64,000 bases of DNA from Adiantum capillus-veneris (GCA_014529385.2 CM043952.1:69447370-69511369), one strand, 5' to 3'. Counted from the stretch's first letter, positions 11,223-23,904 are shown. Numbers and translations are program-made. The notes: a model not told the origin generated them from the sequence alone.

Positions 11223-12060
11223 GTGAGACGGTTTACTAGAGTCTCTCATCCATCTGCGCGCTTCGAGCCAGGTCTTGATTACATCATGTTGACTGATTGC
11301 AATGAGCCAAGCTATTACCAAGAAGCCATGATGACGGATGATGTGGTGAAGTGGGAGCAGGCTATGGAATCTAAGTATAACTTGATTCTCGCTAATGACA
11401 CTTGGGACTTGGTAGAACTGCCAAATGATGCAAAAGCTTTACCTTGCAAATGGGTTTACAAGAAGAAATTTACCTCAGGTGATCCAAATCCAAAGTACAA
11501 GGCTAGACTTGTAGCCAAAGTGTTCAAACAACAAAAGGGAGTCGATTTTGATGAAATCTTCTTGCCTGTGGTCAACATGACAACGCTTAGAACCGTACTT
11601 GGTCTTGTAGCAATTGAGGACATGGAGCTTGTCCAAATGGATGTGAAGGTAGAATTTCTTCACGGGGATCTTGATGAGGATGTTCACATGCAGCAGACTG
11701 AAGGGTTTGTTCAGGAGAACACATCTCGTGAGGAGCTAGTATGTTAGCTCAAAAAGGCACTTTATGGCTTAAAGTAGTGTTCAAGGCAGTGGTATCATAA
11801 ATTTGATGCATGTATGAGGTCTCAAGGATATAAAAGGAGCAAAGAGGATCACTGCTTGAAGCTAGATGATGGCTCGATGATCATTCTAGTTTTGTATGTT
11901 GATCACATGCTTATAGCTGGGAAATCCATTGCGAAAATTGCCAACTTGAAGAAAACACTTAGCAATAATTTTGCAATGAAAGATTTGGGGGATGCTACAA
12001 ACTTTCTTGGCATGCGAATTAAAAGAGATCGCAAACGTCGTATTCTTGAGTTATCTTAGG
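11223..12060 (+). pseudogene. copia B reverse transcriptase with altered catalytic box
   Basis: RVT_2 domain beginning at YIMLTDCNEPSYYQEAM and including CKWVYKKKF, YKARLVAKVFKQQKGVDFDE and MDVKVEFLHGDL. TAG stops occur at about 11745 and 11776 (KKALYGLK-stop). The metal-binding box reads LYVDHML: the second Asp of YVDD is His (GAC to CAC), which by known RT chemistry should abolish activity. The segment ends at a TAG at 12057-12059. Confidence 0.88.
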
Positions 12061-12843
12061 AAACATACATTGAGAAGGTTTTGCAGCTTTTCAATATGCA
12101 GGTGGAGAAAGCATTGAGTACCCCAATGCAGGCATTCTTGAAACTCAGCAAGGAAGATGCACCCAAATCTGATGCTGAGCAAGTTAAAATGGCTAAGGTA
12201 CCATATTCTTTGGCAGTCTCACGTATGCTATGGTGGACACAAGACCATACGTTGCTTTTGCAGTGGGAGTAGTGAGTCGATATATGGAAAATCCTGGCAG
12301 CAAGCATTGGGAAGCAGTGAAGCACATTCTTAGGTACCTCAAAGGTACGGTCGGTAGTTGTTTACGTTTCGAGAACAGTGATGCATTCATCGTGGGTTAT
12401 GCGGATGCAGACTATGCGGGTTGTGTCTACAATAGGAGATCGACATTTGGCTATGTCTTCATATTTGTTGGAGCAGCAGTATCTTGGAGGTCATGTCTTC
12501 AATATTGTATGTCGTCTTCCACTACGAAAGCAGAGTACGTTGCATTGTTGGATGCAAGTAAAGAGGCTGTATGGTTATCTCGCTTGGTCAGAAATCTTGG
12601 CATTGATGAGACTCCAGTGATATATTGTGATAGTCAGAGTGCTCCTGCATTGGCAAGGAATCCTGTTTTCAGTCCAAATCGAAACACATTGAAGTCAGGT
12701 ATCATCTCGTGAGAGATTTGTTGGCCAAAAAGCTCATTGATTTGGTCAAGGTACACATCTACGATAACCCAACAGATTCTTTGACAAAAGGCTTAGCTTT
12801 GGAGCGGTTTACACAATGCAGTGATTTGATGGGTATAGGTTGA
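12061..12843 (+). pseudogene. copia B RNase H
   Basis: Contains SNPG-like NPGSKHWEAVKHILRYLKGT, the YADADYAG block, SSTTKAEYVALLDASKEAVW and YCDSQSAPALARNPVF, then after a further frameshift near 12690 the terminal LTKGLALERF-type ending up to the TGA at 12841-12843. The frame before 12230 is also shifted. This is the 3' end of the polyprotein. Confidence 0.82.
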
Positions 12844-12900
12844 AGCCACGAGATTGCTTCACAGTTGTACATACCAAGTCACTTGGGTTGCGTTGGCATT

Positions 12901-13079
12901 CAAGTGGGAGTTTGTTGGGATTGAAGCCAACTTCCCGGACATCCCACAAACTACTAACCCATCTACTAACTTAACCATGTATATACTTATTCTTTAATAC
13001 AACAGAATAAGGAGATGCAACCGGATAACATTGCTGTGTGCTCCACCCAAAGTAGGTCTCTCTAAAACCAAAGGACTGC
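12901..13079 (+). repeat. copia B polypurine tract and partial 3' LTR
   Basis: CAAGTGGGAG at 12901-12910 is the standard copia purine tract and TGTTGGGATTG at 12913 begins the LTR. The LTR is shorter than usual and ends where sequence homologous to a gypsy LTR (CCAGGTCCCGG and onward) begins, so it is probably truncated. Confidence 0.65.
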
Positions 13080-13203
13080 CAGGTCCCGGTCCATCCGCCC
13101 AACCTCCCTTTAATAGGCTCCTAGCCACTTTCGAACCCCTTCCCACTGGCAACCGTCCCTTGGCCGAGTCCGTGACCCCTTGGTTGGCCCTTGGCCTGAC
13201 ATT
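13080..13203 (-). repeat. gypsy C partial 3' LTR
   Basis: On the minus strand the chromodomain is followed by AAGGGGGGAG and TGTCAGGCC, the usual end of internal region and LTR start of chromoviruses. The segment is GC-rich compared with its surroundings. It is truncated against copia B at about 13080. Confidence 0.6.
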
Positions 13204-13214
13204 ACTCCCCCCTT

Positions 13215-13943
13215 GGAGAAGCGTTTTCGTCCTCGAAAAAAAAAGTGGGAAATTTCTTCTTAAGAACACTAATGTTTTCCCAAGTGGCACCCTCTTCAGG
13301 GCGATCTTTCCACTTGACTAAAGCTTGTGACTATGTACATGATGACGATTACGGAGTTCATGAAAATCTAAAATGCGTTCAGGTTCATGCGGTGGAATGG
13401 GAGGTTCAATGAAATCAACCAATATCTGCTGGCCGATAACATTGTCGTCCCCATGGAAGCGTTTACGTAAACGACTTAAATGAAATACCGGATGGACACG
13501 AGAGTGCGCAGGCAACTAAAGTTTGTAGGCCCTATCGCCAACTCGCTTGAGTATCTTGAATGGCCCACAATAACGTGGAGATAATTTGGGTGTAGGCCCA
13601 GTCTTCAGACTTTCTGAATGCTCTGGCACACGCAAAAATACCTCTTCCCCTTCCGTGAAGGTAACTTGTCAACGTTTCTCATCAGCATACTTCTTATACC
13701 GATCCTGTGCTTGTCGAACATTCTGACGAGCAAGTCTCACATTTCCATATGATCTTGGAGGAACTCCTTGACCTGTTGGAACTTCTGAGTTTCCAACCCC
13801 ACCGTCACTGGTGATCTAGGTTGAAAACCATACATAAGCATGAATGGACTAAAACCAGTTGTAACATGCTTAGCACTATTATATGCAAACTCAAGAATAG
13901 GAAGATAATCTTCTCAATTGGATTTCTTCTTGCTAACGTATGC
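13215..13943 (-). pseudogene. gypsy C integrase C-terminus and chromodomain
   Basis: Shows VHPVFHLSRLRKRF, the conserved stretch linking integrase to the chromodomain, then PPHEPERILDFHELRNR. The chromodomain core VKWKDRPEEGATWEN lies at about 13265-13310 but in a different frame from the preceding ORF, so one base has been lost near 13322. Between 13515 and 13943 only frame-shifted integrase fragments remain. Chromodomains steer integration toward modified histones in related elements. Confidence 0.78.
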
Positions 13944-14835
13944 TCATAGCATATCCTCTAGCACTTGGTTGACTCGTTTAGTCTGACCATCCGTTTCAGG
14001 GTGATCAGTCGTACTTAAATTAAGTTGTGTACCCAATCGTTTAAAAACGGCCCTCCAAAAATGACTGTTAAACTTGGGATCACGATCACTCACAATGTTA
14101 CTTGGCAATCCATACAACCTGTAAAGATTGTCCACAAATAACTTAGCTAATTCTGGAGTCTTAATGGTTGACTTGGTTGGAATAAACCGACAAAGTTTAG
14201 TCAACCGGTCTATGACCACCCATACCGAGTCATGTCCTCGAATAGTGGTTGGTAAACCCACAATAAAATCCATGGAGAAACTTTCCCATATACCACTGGG
14301 AATCTCTAAAGTATGTAAGAGCCCTCCGGCTTTCAGGCGCTCTGCTTTATTAACTTGACATTTTTGGCAATGCAAGACATAGTCTTGAACATACCCATGC
14401 AAAACTGGCCAGTAAAACTGTCGTCTTACGAGTGCATAAGTTTTCTTAATTCTTGGGTGCCCTGCACTTGGACTATCGTGACATCCGTAAAGAATTTGGC
14501 GCCAAATGTCCGCGTCCGTCTGTACACACACTCTCCCCTTGTGGAGTAGGTACCCATCATCTATGGAAAAATTCTTCCATCTCTGCACTTTATCACTTGA
14601 AAGAGGAGAACTGGGTGTGGAGGAAACAAAACCACTACCAACATTGGAGTGAGAAGGATCCCTCTTTCTAACATAGCTCCACACCTTGGAGTATGCGATA
14701 TCATGCTCGCACTTACCTTTGAGAGATTCCAAAAACTCACTCCGCTGTTTCGTGAAAAGGAGAGAGTTGATCTCTGGTATTCGGCTGAGAGAATCAGCCA
14801 CTACATTGTACCGCCCTTTGGGATATCGTAGCTTG
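13944..14835 (-). pseudogene. gypsy C integrase
   Basis: Open for 285 codons. Begins with the end of RNase H (VVADSLSRIPE), then the zinc domain (HDSPSAGHPRIKKT, CQKCQ), catalytic Asp in SMDFIVGLP, second Asp in IVSDRDPKF and Glu region DHPETDGQTKRVNQ. The catalytic Glu position of the usual DGQTERVN reads Lys (GQTKRVN), so the DDE triad is broken. The N-terminal side continues to the Tat-1 insertion at 14839. Confidence 0.88.
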
Positions 14836-14839
14836 GCAT
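14836..14839. repeat. target site duplication GCAT (left)
   Basis: GCAT at 14836-14839 and GCAT at 24116-24119 flank Tat-1. The empty site reconstructed from gypsy C is open in frame with only one GCAT, supporting a 4-bp duplication. Five bases is the more usual value for plant gypsy elements. Confidence 0.85.
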
Positions 14840-16154
14840 TGATGGGGGCTTTTCACAAGCCAAGCTCCCATACCCCTCTTCTCTCGTCCCCACCGCATGA
14901 AAACCCCCTCTTATGGAGGAAGTGATAAAAGGCATTGGCAAAAAGTAAGAAAAAATAAAGTATGATTATGTAAATATATAAGAAAGGTAAAATAGGCCAC
15001 CTCATGCTTGCGGGGTAGCCCAACCCCACCTTGCCTCCTTTTTCTTCACTGTTGCCCCGCCGGGTGTCCCTTTTCCTCTCCTCCACTCAAAAGGTCAACT
15101 CCCTCTCTCTTCCCCTTGTCCTTTCTTCTTTCTCTCTCCCCTGAAGCTACCCCACCTCTCACCAATAATGCATTATAACTCATCGATAATGCACCCTAAC
15201 TCACATGCAACTTACCCTATCTTCTAAAATAGTATACCCCATCCTCCCTCTCTCTCTCTTATCATATCCCATGACCCAAATACCCCCCTCTCTCTCTAAA
15301 GGGCGCCATATCTCTTGTCTTGTAGCTAAATAACCTTCCCCACACTCACACACACTCAATTTCACTGAAAACGGTGCCCACAGATCCATCCCCACCCAGT
15401 GGTTACCTGATTTTTCTTGTGTTCACACACATCTGCACACAGATTCACCTCTGAACACACTCCCCCCTCTCCCCTCTTGTAATTACTTTATTCTTCATGT
15501 CACCTCTCACTTTGTTTCATCAACCCATCTCTCTCTCTTAGTCTCTCTCTCATGAGACTGCTGTTCTGGCACATATACACACAGCCAGACAAGTGGGGCC
15601 CACAGTCACATGGCCTATGTAGATAATGATTTCTTCATTTTTAAATTCTAGAATTGCTCCCCCCTCATCCCCTATATCAAGAGGGGTCACCATCACACTA
15701 AAGACACACACACCATCACCAAAGAGTACACTATGCACTGTGTGTGCCTAATGCACATACACACACCCACACCATCACCATCACCGCAATCACCATGCTT
15801 GTCTTGAGCATGACCTCTACACCCTTGGGCTATGGAAGATGAAGGGAAACTAAATGAAGAATGATGGCCATAACCCTTGTGCGAGTCTTCGCCATCAACT
15901 CCCACCTATCCGCCATGTGCTCTACCACTCTCTCCCTTCTCATTCCCCTACCCTATGCTCCCCATTTCATCACCTTATTCTCTAAATAAAGCTTGAGTTT
16001 TGTGAGTATGTTTTCTTGCAATGTTTTGCCCATGTGAGGTGTGCAGAATTGCCACCTAGTTTTGTGTTTGGAGTGAGCTTGTGTATGTGTGAAGGGTGTG
16101 CGGATTCGCCATCCTTTTGTGGTGCCTAAGTACTAAGCCGCTATACCCCCTCCC

Positions 16155-16191
<37 letters not shown>

Positions 16192-16402
16192 TGATCTCAT
16201 TCCCTTTCCTCTTCATCATTACTCCCAAGCATCCATCTCTCTTGGATGAAAACTTTGTTATGGTGGTGTGTTGTTTGCATCCTAGCCGCTGAAGCTAGGT
16301 GGTGCCCCCCTGTTTGCTTTACCATGACAGGCTTGAGGCGCGCCATTCGGTCCCCGATGTTTTAGAGGCCGTCGGGGTTCGGGGTTCGCTTTGCTCCCGT
16401 CA
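14840..16402 (+). repeat. Tat-1 5' LTR
   Basis: Starts TGATGGGGGC and ends CTCCCGTCA, matching 22542-24115 almost throughout. The TATA-like site at 15673-15681 reads TATATCAAG whereas the 3' LTR keeps TATATAAAG. AATAAA lies at 15985-15990, followed by a (CT)n run near 16157-16189. CA repeats and CT tracts are shared by both copies. Confidence 0.93.
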
Positions 16403-16404
16403 TT

Positions 16405-16421
16405 TGGTGCCCTCACTGAGG
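16405..16421 (+). promoter_or_regulatory. Tat-1 primer-binding site
   Basis: TGGTGCCCTCACTGAGG starts two bases after the LTR. TGG is complementary to the CCA end of a tRNA. The same motif with one difference follows the 5' LTR of Tat-2 (38432-38448). I could not match it with confidence to a specific plant tRNA. Confidence 0.7.
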
Positions 16422-16475
16422 ATCTTTTCATGAAACCCTTCAGTTTACAAGACTGAAACCCCTAAACTATTGTGA

Positions 16476-16941
16476 ATGGATGAATGGCTGGCAGGATTTG
16501 CTAATTGGACGAGAGAAGAAGAAGAGCTCCAAGCACAACTAGACGAACTCCGCATCTCCATCGAAGCTCGAGTGGCAGGCGTAACGGTAATCGATTTGCA
16601 GTGGGAGAGTCAACCAACACGCCAAACCCAGTGGATATACATAGGCCAAGTGCCAAGAAGAAGAAGGAGAAGGTCGAAACCATGTCCGCAACCTACAACC
16701 AACCAACAACAACAGAATGGAAGGAGCTCTGCACAATAGAGAATCAACACTATTCTACTTTGAGAATCGGGTAACTCAAGTCACCGAGGTAATTATCACA
16801 GTCAGTTTTCAAGTCGCACCTGATGCTGCAGCACAGATAACGGAAGCATTGGCTCACACTCTCACTAGAGAAACTAGGGATCTACTGAGTTTGTTTCAGG
16901 AAAGAACACCACCCTCTCCCACAAGCTTGGATAGTGACTAA
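16476..16941 (+). other. Tat-1 leader with two overlapping small ORFs
   Basis: Between the primer-binding site and gag there are an 87-codon ORF (16476-16739, with an EEEELQAQLDELR coiled-coil-like stretch and a basic RRRRRRSK run) and a 75-codon ORF (16717-16941). Neither clearly matches the type A leader ORF of Tat-2. They could be degenerate or unrelated, and coding status is uncertain. Confidence 0.35.
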
Positions 16942-16958
16942 GCACCTCTAAGCTTCAC

Positions 16959-17177
16959 ATGAATCAGTACAACCTACCTCAAGACAGATCACACATACCA
17001 ACACGTGTACACTCAATCAAGGTAATACTGGATTTGAAGGCTCACTACCAACACGTCATTGACACCATGCCGGGTGGGGAGCGGTTTTTTGAGGTTCTGG
17101 AATCAGATCAGCCATTTGTCTTACCTTTGGTACAAGGCAATGTACCATTTGAAGTTTTAATCTATGTCCTAGTATAA
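16959..17177 (+). CDS. Tat-1 leader small ORF, type B-like
   Basis: A 72-codon ORF that starts MNQ, like the two other type B ORFs, and lies 83 bp upstream of the gag ATG. Weak but ordered similarity to types A and B: a Q-V-I segment, GGERFFEVLES, FVLPLV and FEVLIYVLV at the C-terminus, matching ERLxEILxS, IILPxI and DVxVxIL. The C-terminal end is hydrophobic in all copies. Function unknown. It may be translated in its own right or regulate gag translation as an upstream ORF. Confidence 0.5.
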   Translation: MNQYNLPQDRSHIPTRVHSIKVILDLKAHYQHVIDTMPGGERFFEVLESDQPFVLPLVQGNVPFEVLIYVLV

Positions 17178-17260
17178 GAGGGTATACACGCCTCCTTGTA
17201 AAGAAGAAAAAAACTTTTGCAAGTTAAGCAGTCTGTCTTTCTAGCTCTCTCTTAGTAATC

Positions 17261-20200
17261 ATGGCAAGTGTAGCTTTTCTAACATTTAAAGGAAAGAAGG
17301 GGGAGGATTTGGTAACAGACTTCCTAGATGACTTTGAAGTAGCATGTGTAGTGAGCAACAAAGATACGGATGAATCCCGGGTTAGAATCTTTAAGCATCT
17401 CATGAAGCTAGAAGCTAGATCATGGTACAATGCACTTCCACAAGCAACCAAGGATGACTGGGAACCCTTAAAAACCGCTTTTAAGAGGTGCTTTGGGGGA
17501 GGTACCACTTCAGAAAAGTTGTGGGACAAGTTGAGAGACTTGAAGCAGGAGGGTCTTTTAGAATATGCCACATATGAGTCCAAATTTGTGGATTTGTGGG
17601 AACGGTGGGTTGAGTCACTGGCAAGGGGGGAAGCCGCACCCGATTTCCTAAAAAAAGATCGGTTCACGCAAGGTTTATGGCTGCTTCTCAAGGAGAAGGT
17701 GAAAGGTAGATTCCCGGCTACGTACGAGTTAGCCGTTGAGATTGCTCGCCTTAAGGACAAGAAGCTGCGAATGAAAGCCAAAGAAACCGAGTCAACAGAA
17801 GCAGGAACATCGCGTCGACCAGCAACTACGACAACCACCATACCACCACCACCGGCTCTTGGGGTAAGAGATGACCAACAAGATATGTTGGCCCATATTA
17901 CTGACCAACTGCAGAATTTGTCTGTCCACTTAATACAACAAGAGAGGAGTCAAGAAAGAGATCAAGACCCTGGAAGAGCACGACGACAAAACAGGGAGTA
18001 TCATTGCTACAACTGCGGAGAAGACGGTCACGGTATGTACTACTATCCCAAACCACGACAAAACTATAATAGAGGAGGTAGGAGGAACCAATTGTCACCC
18101 CTTAGGGAAAGAACACCCCCACCCCGAGCACCAACCCCACCAACACAAATTCTATGTCCACCCCAGACACCACTACAAGCATCCATTCCACCTCTTCCAC
18201 CAGCCCCACCACCTGATCGCCCTGTAAACATCATAAGGCTAGAAGAGAAAGGAAAAGCCGTAGTAGTGGATCCACCCAGAGCAAAGGAGAGGGACAAGGG
18301 TAAGGAGAAGGTAACCTTTTTAGAACCACTTGAGGCCATGACTGTGAAAAGAGCTAGGAGGGAGAAGGCTACACAATCATATGATGAGAGAAGCATGAGA
18401 GGAGAAACTAGCAAGAGGCCATCCAGGCCACGACAAAAATTGGGCATCACCGACTTCCAGCTAGGGGAAAGTTCTAAGCCCTATGATCTAACATTGGATG
18501 TGGCAGAGCAAGGACCGAAGATTACATGGCCACAACTGCTACATCTTGTACCTAAAGTAAGGCGACAATGGTCTAAAATGGTAAGTACAAGACGCTCCAA
18601 AACAAAGGTAGCCGGAGCAATTTCGGGATGCAACATGGATGAGATCCTTCCAATTGTCGACGTAAACATAAAAGGAAAGAGGGTTGGAAACACCTACATT
18701 GATGGAGGTGCACAAATCTGTGTAATGAGTGAAGCTATGATGCTTCGATTAGGGCTCGAGGTTGACAGGCCTTCTCCATCCAAGGCAAAGATGGCAAACA
18801 ACGCAAAAGTAAAGTGTGTGGGTGTGGTAAGTGCCGTGAAAATCAAAGCTTTCAACACTGAGGTAGAGGTAGATGTTTTTGTAATGCCTACTAAGGGGGA
18901 GGGCTATCCACTAATTTTGGGAAGTCCATGGTTGATGGCCATGAAGGCAAAATAGGACTAGGGTACTGGCCTTCTACGCATGACCGGTAAGAAAGGGGAG
19001 ACAATCTACTACGACATGAGGATTGGCAAGCAGAAGCAAATGAATCTGGAAACATCGGCAGATGAAACCACTAGCGAATCTTCCAGTTCTGAGGAGGAGA
19101 CCACATCCACCGATGAAAGTGACAGTTCCATTGATGTGATGGGTATCATTATGAAGGATCCACAAAGGGTAAGCACAACTGGTGATCCATCACCAAAAGG
19201 GAAACCCAATGAAGAGGAGAGAAAATCACCTGGCCTAGGAGGAAGTAGGTTGAAGGGTATGTTGTCTACGGAATTAACACTTGAGGAGAAAGATAGTTTT
19301 TTGCAAATGTTGATGGGATTTCCTAACCTGTTCATTGACAACTATGAAAGAATCACAGGAATTACAGTGGTGGAACATCATATTACGCTGAAGGAAGGGG
19401 TAAAACCAGTTGTGCAAAAGCTACGACGATTGGGGGTCATACAAGAAAAGGCACTCTTGGCCGAGGTAAGGAAACTGTTGGAGACAGGATTCATCTATCC
19501 TGTAGAAAACTCAGAATGGGTGTCACCCGTAGTGGTGACGCCTAAAAAGAATGGTAAGTGGAGGGTCTGTGTTGACTACAAACCACTAAATGCAGCTACA
19601 AAGAGAGACCACTTTCCTCACCCTTTCTTGGATGAAATTCTGAATGAAGTAGCGGGTTTTGAATGCTATACCGTCTGTGATGGTTATTCTGGATACTTTC
19701 AAATACGCATAGCCTTGGAAGATCAGCTAAAAACCACTTTTATCACGCCATGGGATTGTTTTGCATACAGGGTTATGCCATTTGGTCTCACAAATGCACC
19801 TGCCACATTCCAAAGATATGTCACATATGTTTTTCAACCGTTCTTTGGAACATCCATAAGAGTGTTCATTGATGATTTTTGTATATATAGATCCCGTATT
19901 TCACATTTAGAAAAGGTAACTGAAGGTTTGGTCAGGTTGCAGAGCCTAGGCGGGCAATTAAATGTGGATAAATGTCACATTGGGGAGAGTAAAGTCATTC
20001 TACTAGGCCATGAAATTTCAGCAAGAGGTATCAACGCCAACCCAAGTAAGGTGTCTACACTCATAGCCCTACCTTCACCAATGACCGCACGTCAACTGGT
20101 CTCTTTTCTACAGAAGGTGAGGTACTTAAGTAGATTCATACATCTACTATCACAACTTGTTCTACCACTGCAACAACTCACTCAAAGATCAACTTTCACT

Positions 20201-22513
20201 TGGGATGAGGAAAGTGAACATCACTACAACAAGGTAAAGGAGGTCTTAGCCACTCTGCCAACTATCTCACCACCTAAGTGGGATGAAAAATTCTATGTCA
20301 CCTCAAGTGTTGGTGATGACTCATTGGGGGCTGTGCTACTCCAAAAGGATACAACGACATCTTTCATGAGGCCAATCTACTTCTCTAGTCGAATGATGAC
20401 AGCAGGAGAGAAAGGTTTCACCCATGTGGAACACTTAGTCCTAGCTCTTACATTTGCAACTACAAAGTTTAGGTCATATTTGCTGCCTAAGCAATTTGTG
20501 ATTCTAACCACGGATGAAATATTTCCCTATGTTGTACAACACATGGATGTGTCTGCTAGAATTACTAAATGGCTAGTTCGTCTGCAAGAGTTTGACTACA
20601 CGGTATAGGTAGAAAGCACGACAAGGGCAAGTTTGGGGGGACTCATGACCTACCAAGTCTTTGAAAGGAAGGAGAAGCAATCTAAGGAAGGAGAAGTCCG
20701 ATTACCTCCAGTACCACCGATGGTAGAAGGAGCATACTCTCTCTACTTTGATGGAGCCTACAAGCGAGCATCCGACAAAGCAGCTGTAGGCATAGTGGTC
20801 TTTGATGACAAAGGGACAAAGGTATTTTCGTTGGGCCAATTGTTAGATTCACATTCTAACAATGAAGCTGAGTATGCAGCACTAACCAAGGGTCTACAAT
20901 GGTGCGTCTCACAAGGTGTACAACGCCTTAATGTATTTGGGGATGCTCTACTTCTGGTAAGGCAAGTAAATGGAGCATGGACATGCAAGAATCCTAGTTT
21001 AAGGACTCACTTAAGTGGTGTAAAAACCTTGTTGGGTAAGTTTGAAGAAGTTCAAATACACCATATCCCAAGGGCTCAAAACCAAGAAGCAGATGCCCTA
21101 GCAAGTGAAAGACTACAGGAAGTGGTGGTTGGAGCAATAAAACTAAAGCTCCCTCTATTTCAAGGAAGTGATGCCTTGCCTGACATCATGCATTTTTTGG
21201 AAACAGGGGAATGCCCATCAGATTTAACAAAGGGACAGAAGCAATGGCTGACGCGGAAGGCCACAAGGTATCGATTCATCAATGATGGTTTGTACTGTAA
21301 GGGTAAGGACCAAATACTCAGGAAGGTCCCTCTCTCTCAGGAAATCACGGGAGTAATTGCTAGTTGTCACGACGGGGTTTGTGGTGGTCACTTTGCCCTA
21401 GACATAACAAGTAGGAAAATCTTGCAGGCAGGCTTCATATGGCCTAGCCTCAACCGTGATGTACACCACTGGTGCAAAAAGTGTAAGTTGTGTCAAAAGG
21501 CTGGCACTAGGTCACTTATGCCTGAACCACAGACACCTATTCTCTCATATGGCCCATTTGACAAATGGGGGATCGATGCCATTGGGCCATTAGCTAGGGC
21601 CAACTCAGGAAAATTCTACATTATCATGGGGGTCGACTACATGACTAGATGGGCAGAGGCTACAGCCACCACTAGAATCACAGCGGTAGAGTTAGCTAAA
21701 TTTATCTACGAGCACATATGCTGTAGGTTTGGCACACCTTTAGAGATCATCTCTGATAGAGGGCCAGGTTTCAAAGCAGACTTGGTAGGAGAATTAATGC
21801 AGAAACTGGGCATTACAAGGAGGCACTCTTCAACATATTACCCTCAATGTAATGGCCTAGTTGAAAAGGTAAATGGAATGGTTTCTAAAATTATTACCAA
21901 GCAGGTAAACAATCATCCTGGAGACTGGGATAAGTATCTACTACCAGCTTTATGGGCCTACAGAACTTCATTTCGTACATCCTTGGGATTCACACCGTAT
22001 CATCTAGTATTTGGTAAGGAAGCAATCTTGCCCATTGAAGTGCAACTACAAAGTCTCAGAGTAATGGCAAGCCAGCTTCAACAGCCCAACATGCATTTGA
22101 GATATCACATCATCAACTTGGAAAGACTGCAGCTGGACAGAGAAGAAGTAATAAATTATTATGCAGCACAAGCTGAGCATAGACGGCTTAGCTTTAACGA
22201 GCATCTCCGGAAGAAAGAATTGAAGAAAGGAATGTTGGTGCTCCGCTACGACAATCGCTTCGACATGCGCAAGGATAAGAAACTCCTACTCCGATTGGAA
22301 GGTCCTTTCATCGTCAGGAAAAAGTATGCCAATGGAAGCTACCAGCTTATGGAGGCTCATGGAAAACTTCATAAAACCAGGGTAAATGGTTGGCGACTTA
22401 AACCTTATTTTCTTCGATTTGACCAGGCTCCACCAATTGACATTCTAGATAAGGACACACCATCAGCCGCCACCTCCGACGATAATGATCAAACAGATGA
22501 GCTAGAGACATGA
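17261..22513 (+). pseudogene. gag-pol: Tat-1 gag-pol polyprotein with three stop codons
   Basis: One frame from ATG 17261 to TGA 22513. Order: gag (about codons 1-240), zinc-knuckle-like CYNCGEDGHGMYYY near codon 247 with Tyr in place of the last Cys, a proline-rich linker, protease with IDGGAQ near 481, RT with VFIDDF near 869, RNase H, archaeal-type RNase H starting YFDGAYKRASDKAA near 1160, and integrase with zinc residues (CHDGVCGGH, CKKCKLC), IDAIGPLA, ISDRGPGF and CNGLVEKVNG. In-frame TAGs at 18953, 18959 and 20606 correspond to Gln, Trp and Leu-type positions in Tat-2, so they look like point changes. No frameshift was needed to read it. Confidence 0.93.
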
Positions 22514-22526
22514 ATGCCTCTAGCCA

Positions 22527-22541
22527 AAAGGGGAGGGCTAA
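22527..22541 (+). promoter_or_regulatory. Tat-1 polypurine tract
   Basis: AAAGGGGAGGGCTAA directly precedes the TG of the 3' LTR at 22542. Tat-2 has GGGGGAGGGCTAATA at the same place. It primes plus-strand DNA synthesis. Confidence 0.85.
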
Positions 22542-23863
22542 TGATGGGGGCTTTTCACAAGCCAAGCTCTCATACCCCTCTTCTCTCGTCCCCACCCCAT
22601 GAAAACCCCCTCTTATGGAGGAAGTGATAAAAGGCATTGGCAAAAAGTAAGAAAAAATAAAGTATGATTATGTAAATATATAAGAAAGGTAAAATAGGCC
22701 ACCTCATGCCTCCGGTGTAGCCCATCCCCACCTTGCCTCCTTTTTCTTCACTGTTGCCCCGCCGGGTGTCCCTTTTCCTCTCCTCCACTCAAAAGGTCAA
22801 CCCCCTCTCTCTTCCCCTTGTCCTTTCTCCTTTCTCTCTCCCCTCAAGCTATCCCACCTCTCACCAATAATGCATTATAACTCACCGATAATGCACCCTA
22901 ACTCACATGCAACTTACCTTATCTTCTAAAATAGTATACCCCACCCCCCCTCTCTCTCTCTCTTATCATATCCCATGACCCAAATACCCCCCTCTCTCTC
23001 TAAAGGGCGCCATATCTCTTGTCTTGTAGCTAAATAACCTTCCCCACACTCACACACACTCAGTTTCACTGAAAAAGGTGCCCACAGATCCATCCCCACC
23101 CAGTGTGGTTACCTGATTTTTCTTGTGTTCACACACATCTGCACACAGATTCACCTCTGAACACACTCCCCCCTCTCCCCTCTTGTAAGTACTTTATTCT
23201 CCATGTCACCTCTCACTTTGTTTCATCAACCCATCTCTCTCTCTTAGTCTCTCTCTCATGAGACTGCTGTTCTGGCACATATACACACAGCCAGACAAGT
23301 GGGGCCCACAGTCACATGGCCTATGTAGATAATGATTTCTTCATTTCTAAATTCTAGAATTCCTCCCCCCTCCTCCCCTATATAAAGAGGGGTCACCATC
23401 ACACTAAAGACACACACACCATCACCAAAGAGTACACTATGCACTCATGTGTGTGCCTAGTGCACACACACACACCCACACCATCACCATCACCGCAATC
23501 ACCATGCTTGTCTTGAGCATGACCTCTACACCTTTGGGCTATGGAAGATGAAGGGAAACTAAATGAAGAATGATGGCCATAACCCTCGTGCGAGTCTTCG
23601 CCATCAGCTCCCACCTATCCGCCATTCGCTCTACCACTCTCTCCCTTCTCATTCGCCTACCCTATGCTCCCCATTTCATCGCCTTATTCTTAAATAAAGC
23701 TTGAGGTTTTGTGAGTATGTTTTCTTGCAATGTTTTGCCCATGTGAGGTGTGCGGAATCGCCACCTAGTTTTGTGTTTGGAGTGAGCTTGTGTATGTGTG
23801 AAGGGTGTGCGGATTCGCCATCCTTTTGTGGTGCCTAAGTACTAAGCCGCTATACCCCCTCCC

Positions 23864-23904
<41 letters not shown>

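Larger units (their letters stand above)
8322..13079 (+). mobile_element. Copia B: decayed Ty1/copia retrotransposon, Tork/Tnt1-like
   Basis: Sister family of copia A with leader (8322-8682), gag, protease, integrase, RT, RNase H, a classic CAAGTGGGAG purine tract (12901-12910) and a 3' LTR. The 5' LTR is absent: the leader abuts truncated gypsy B directly. The 3' LTR is cut at about 13079 by the LTR of gypsy C. At least six stops or frameshifts make it non-functional. Confidence 0.87.

Noticed and set aside
15550-15905. Minus-strand ORFs in Tat-1 LTRs (and 23256-23614)
   Set aside because: Repeat-derived, duplicated with the LTR, and antisense to the element.
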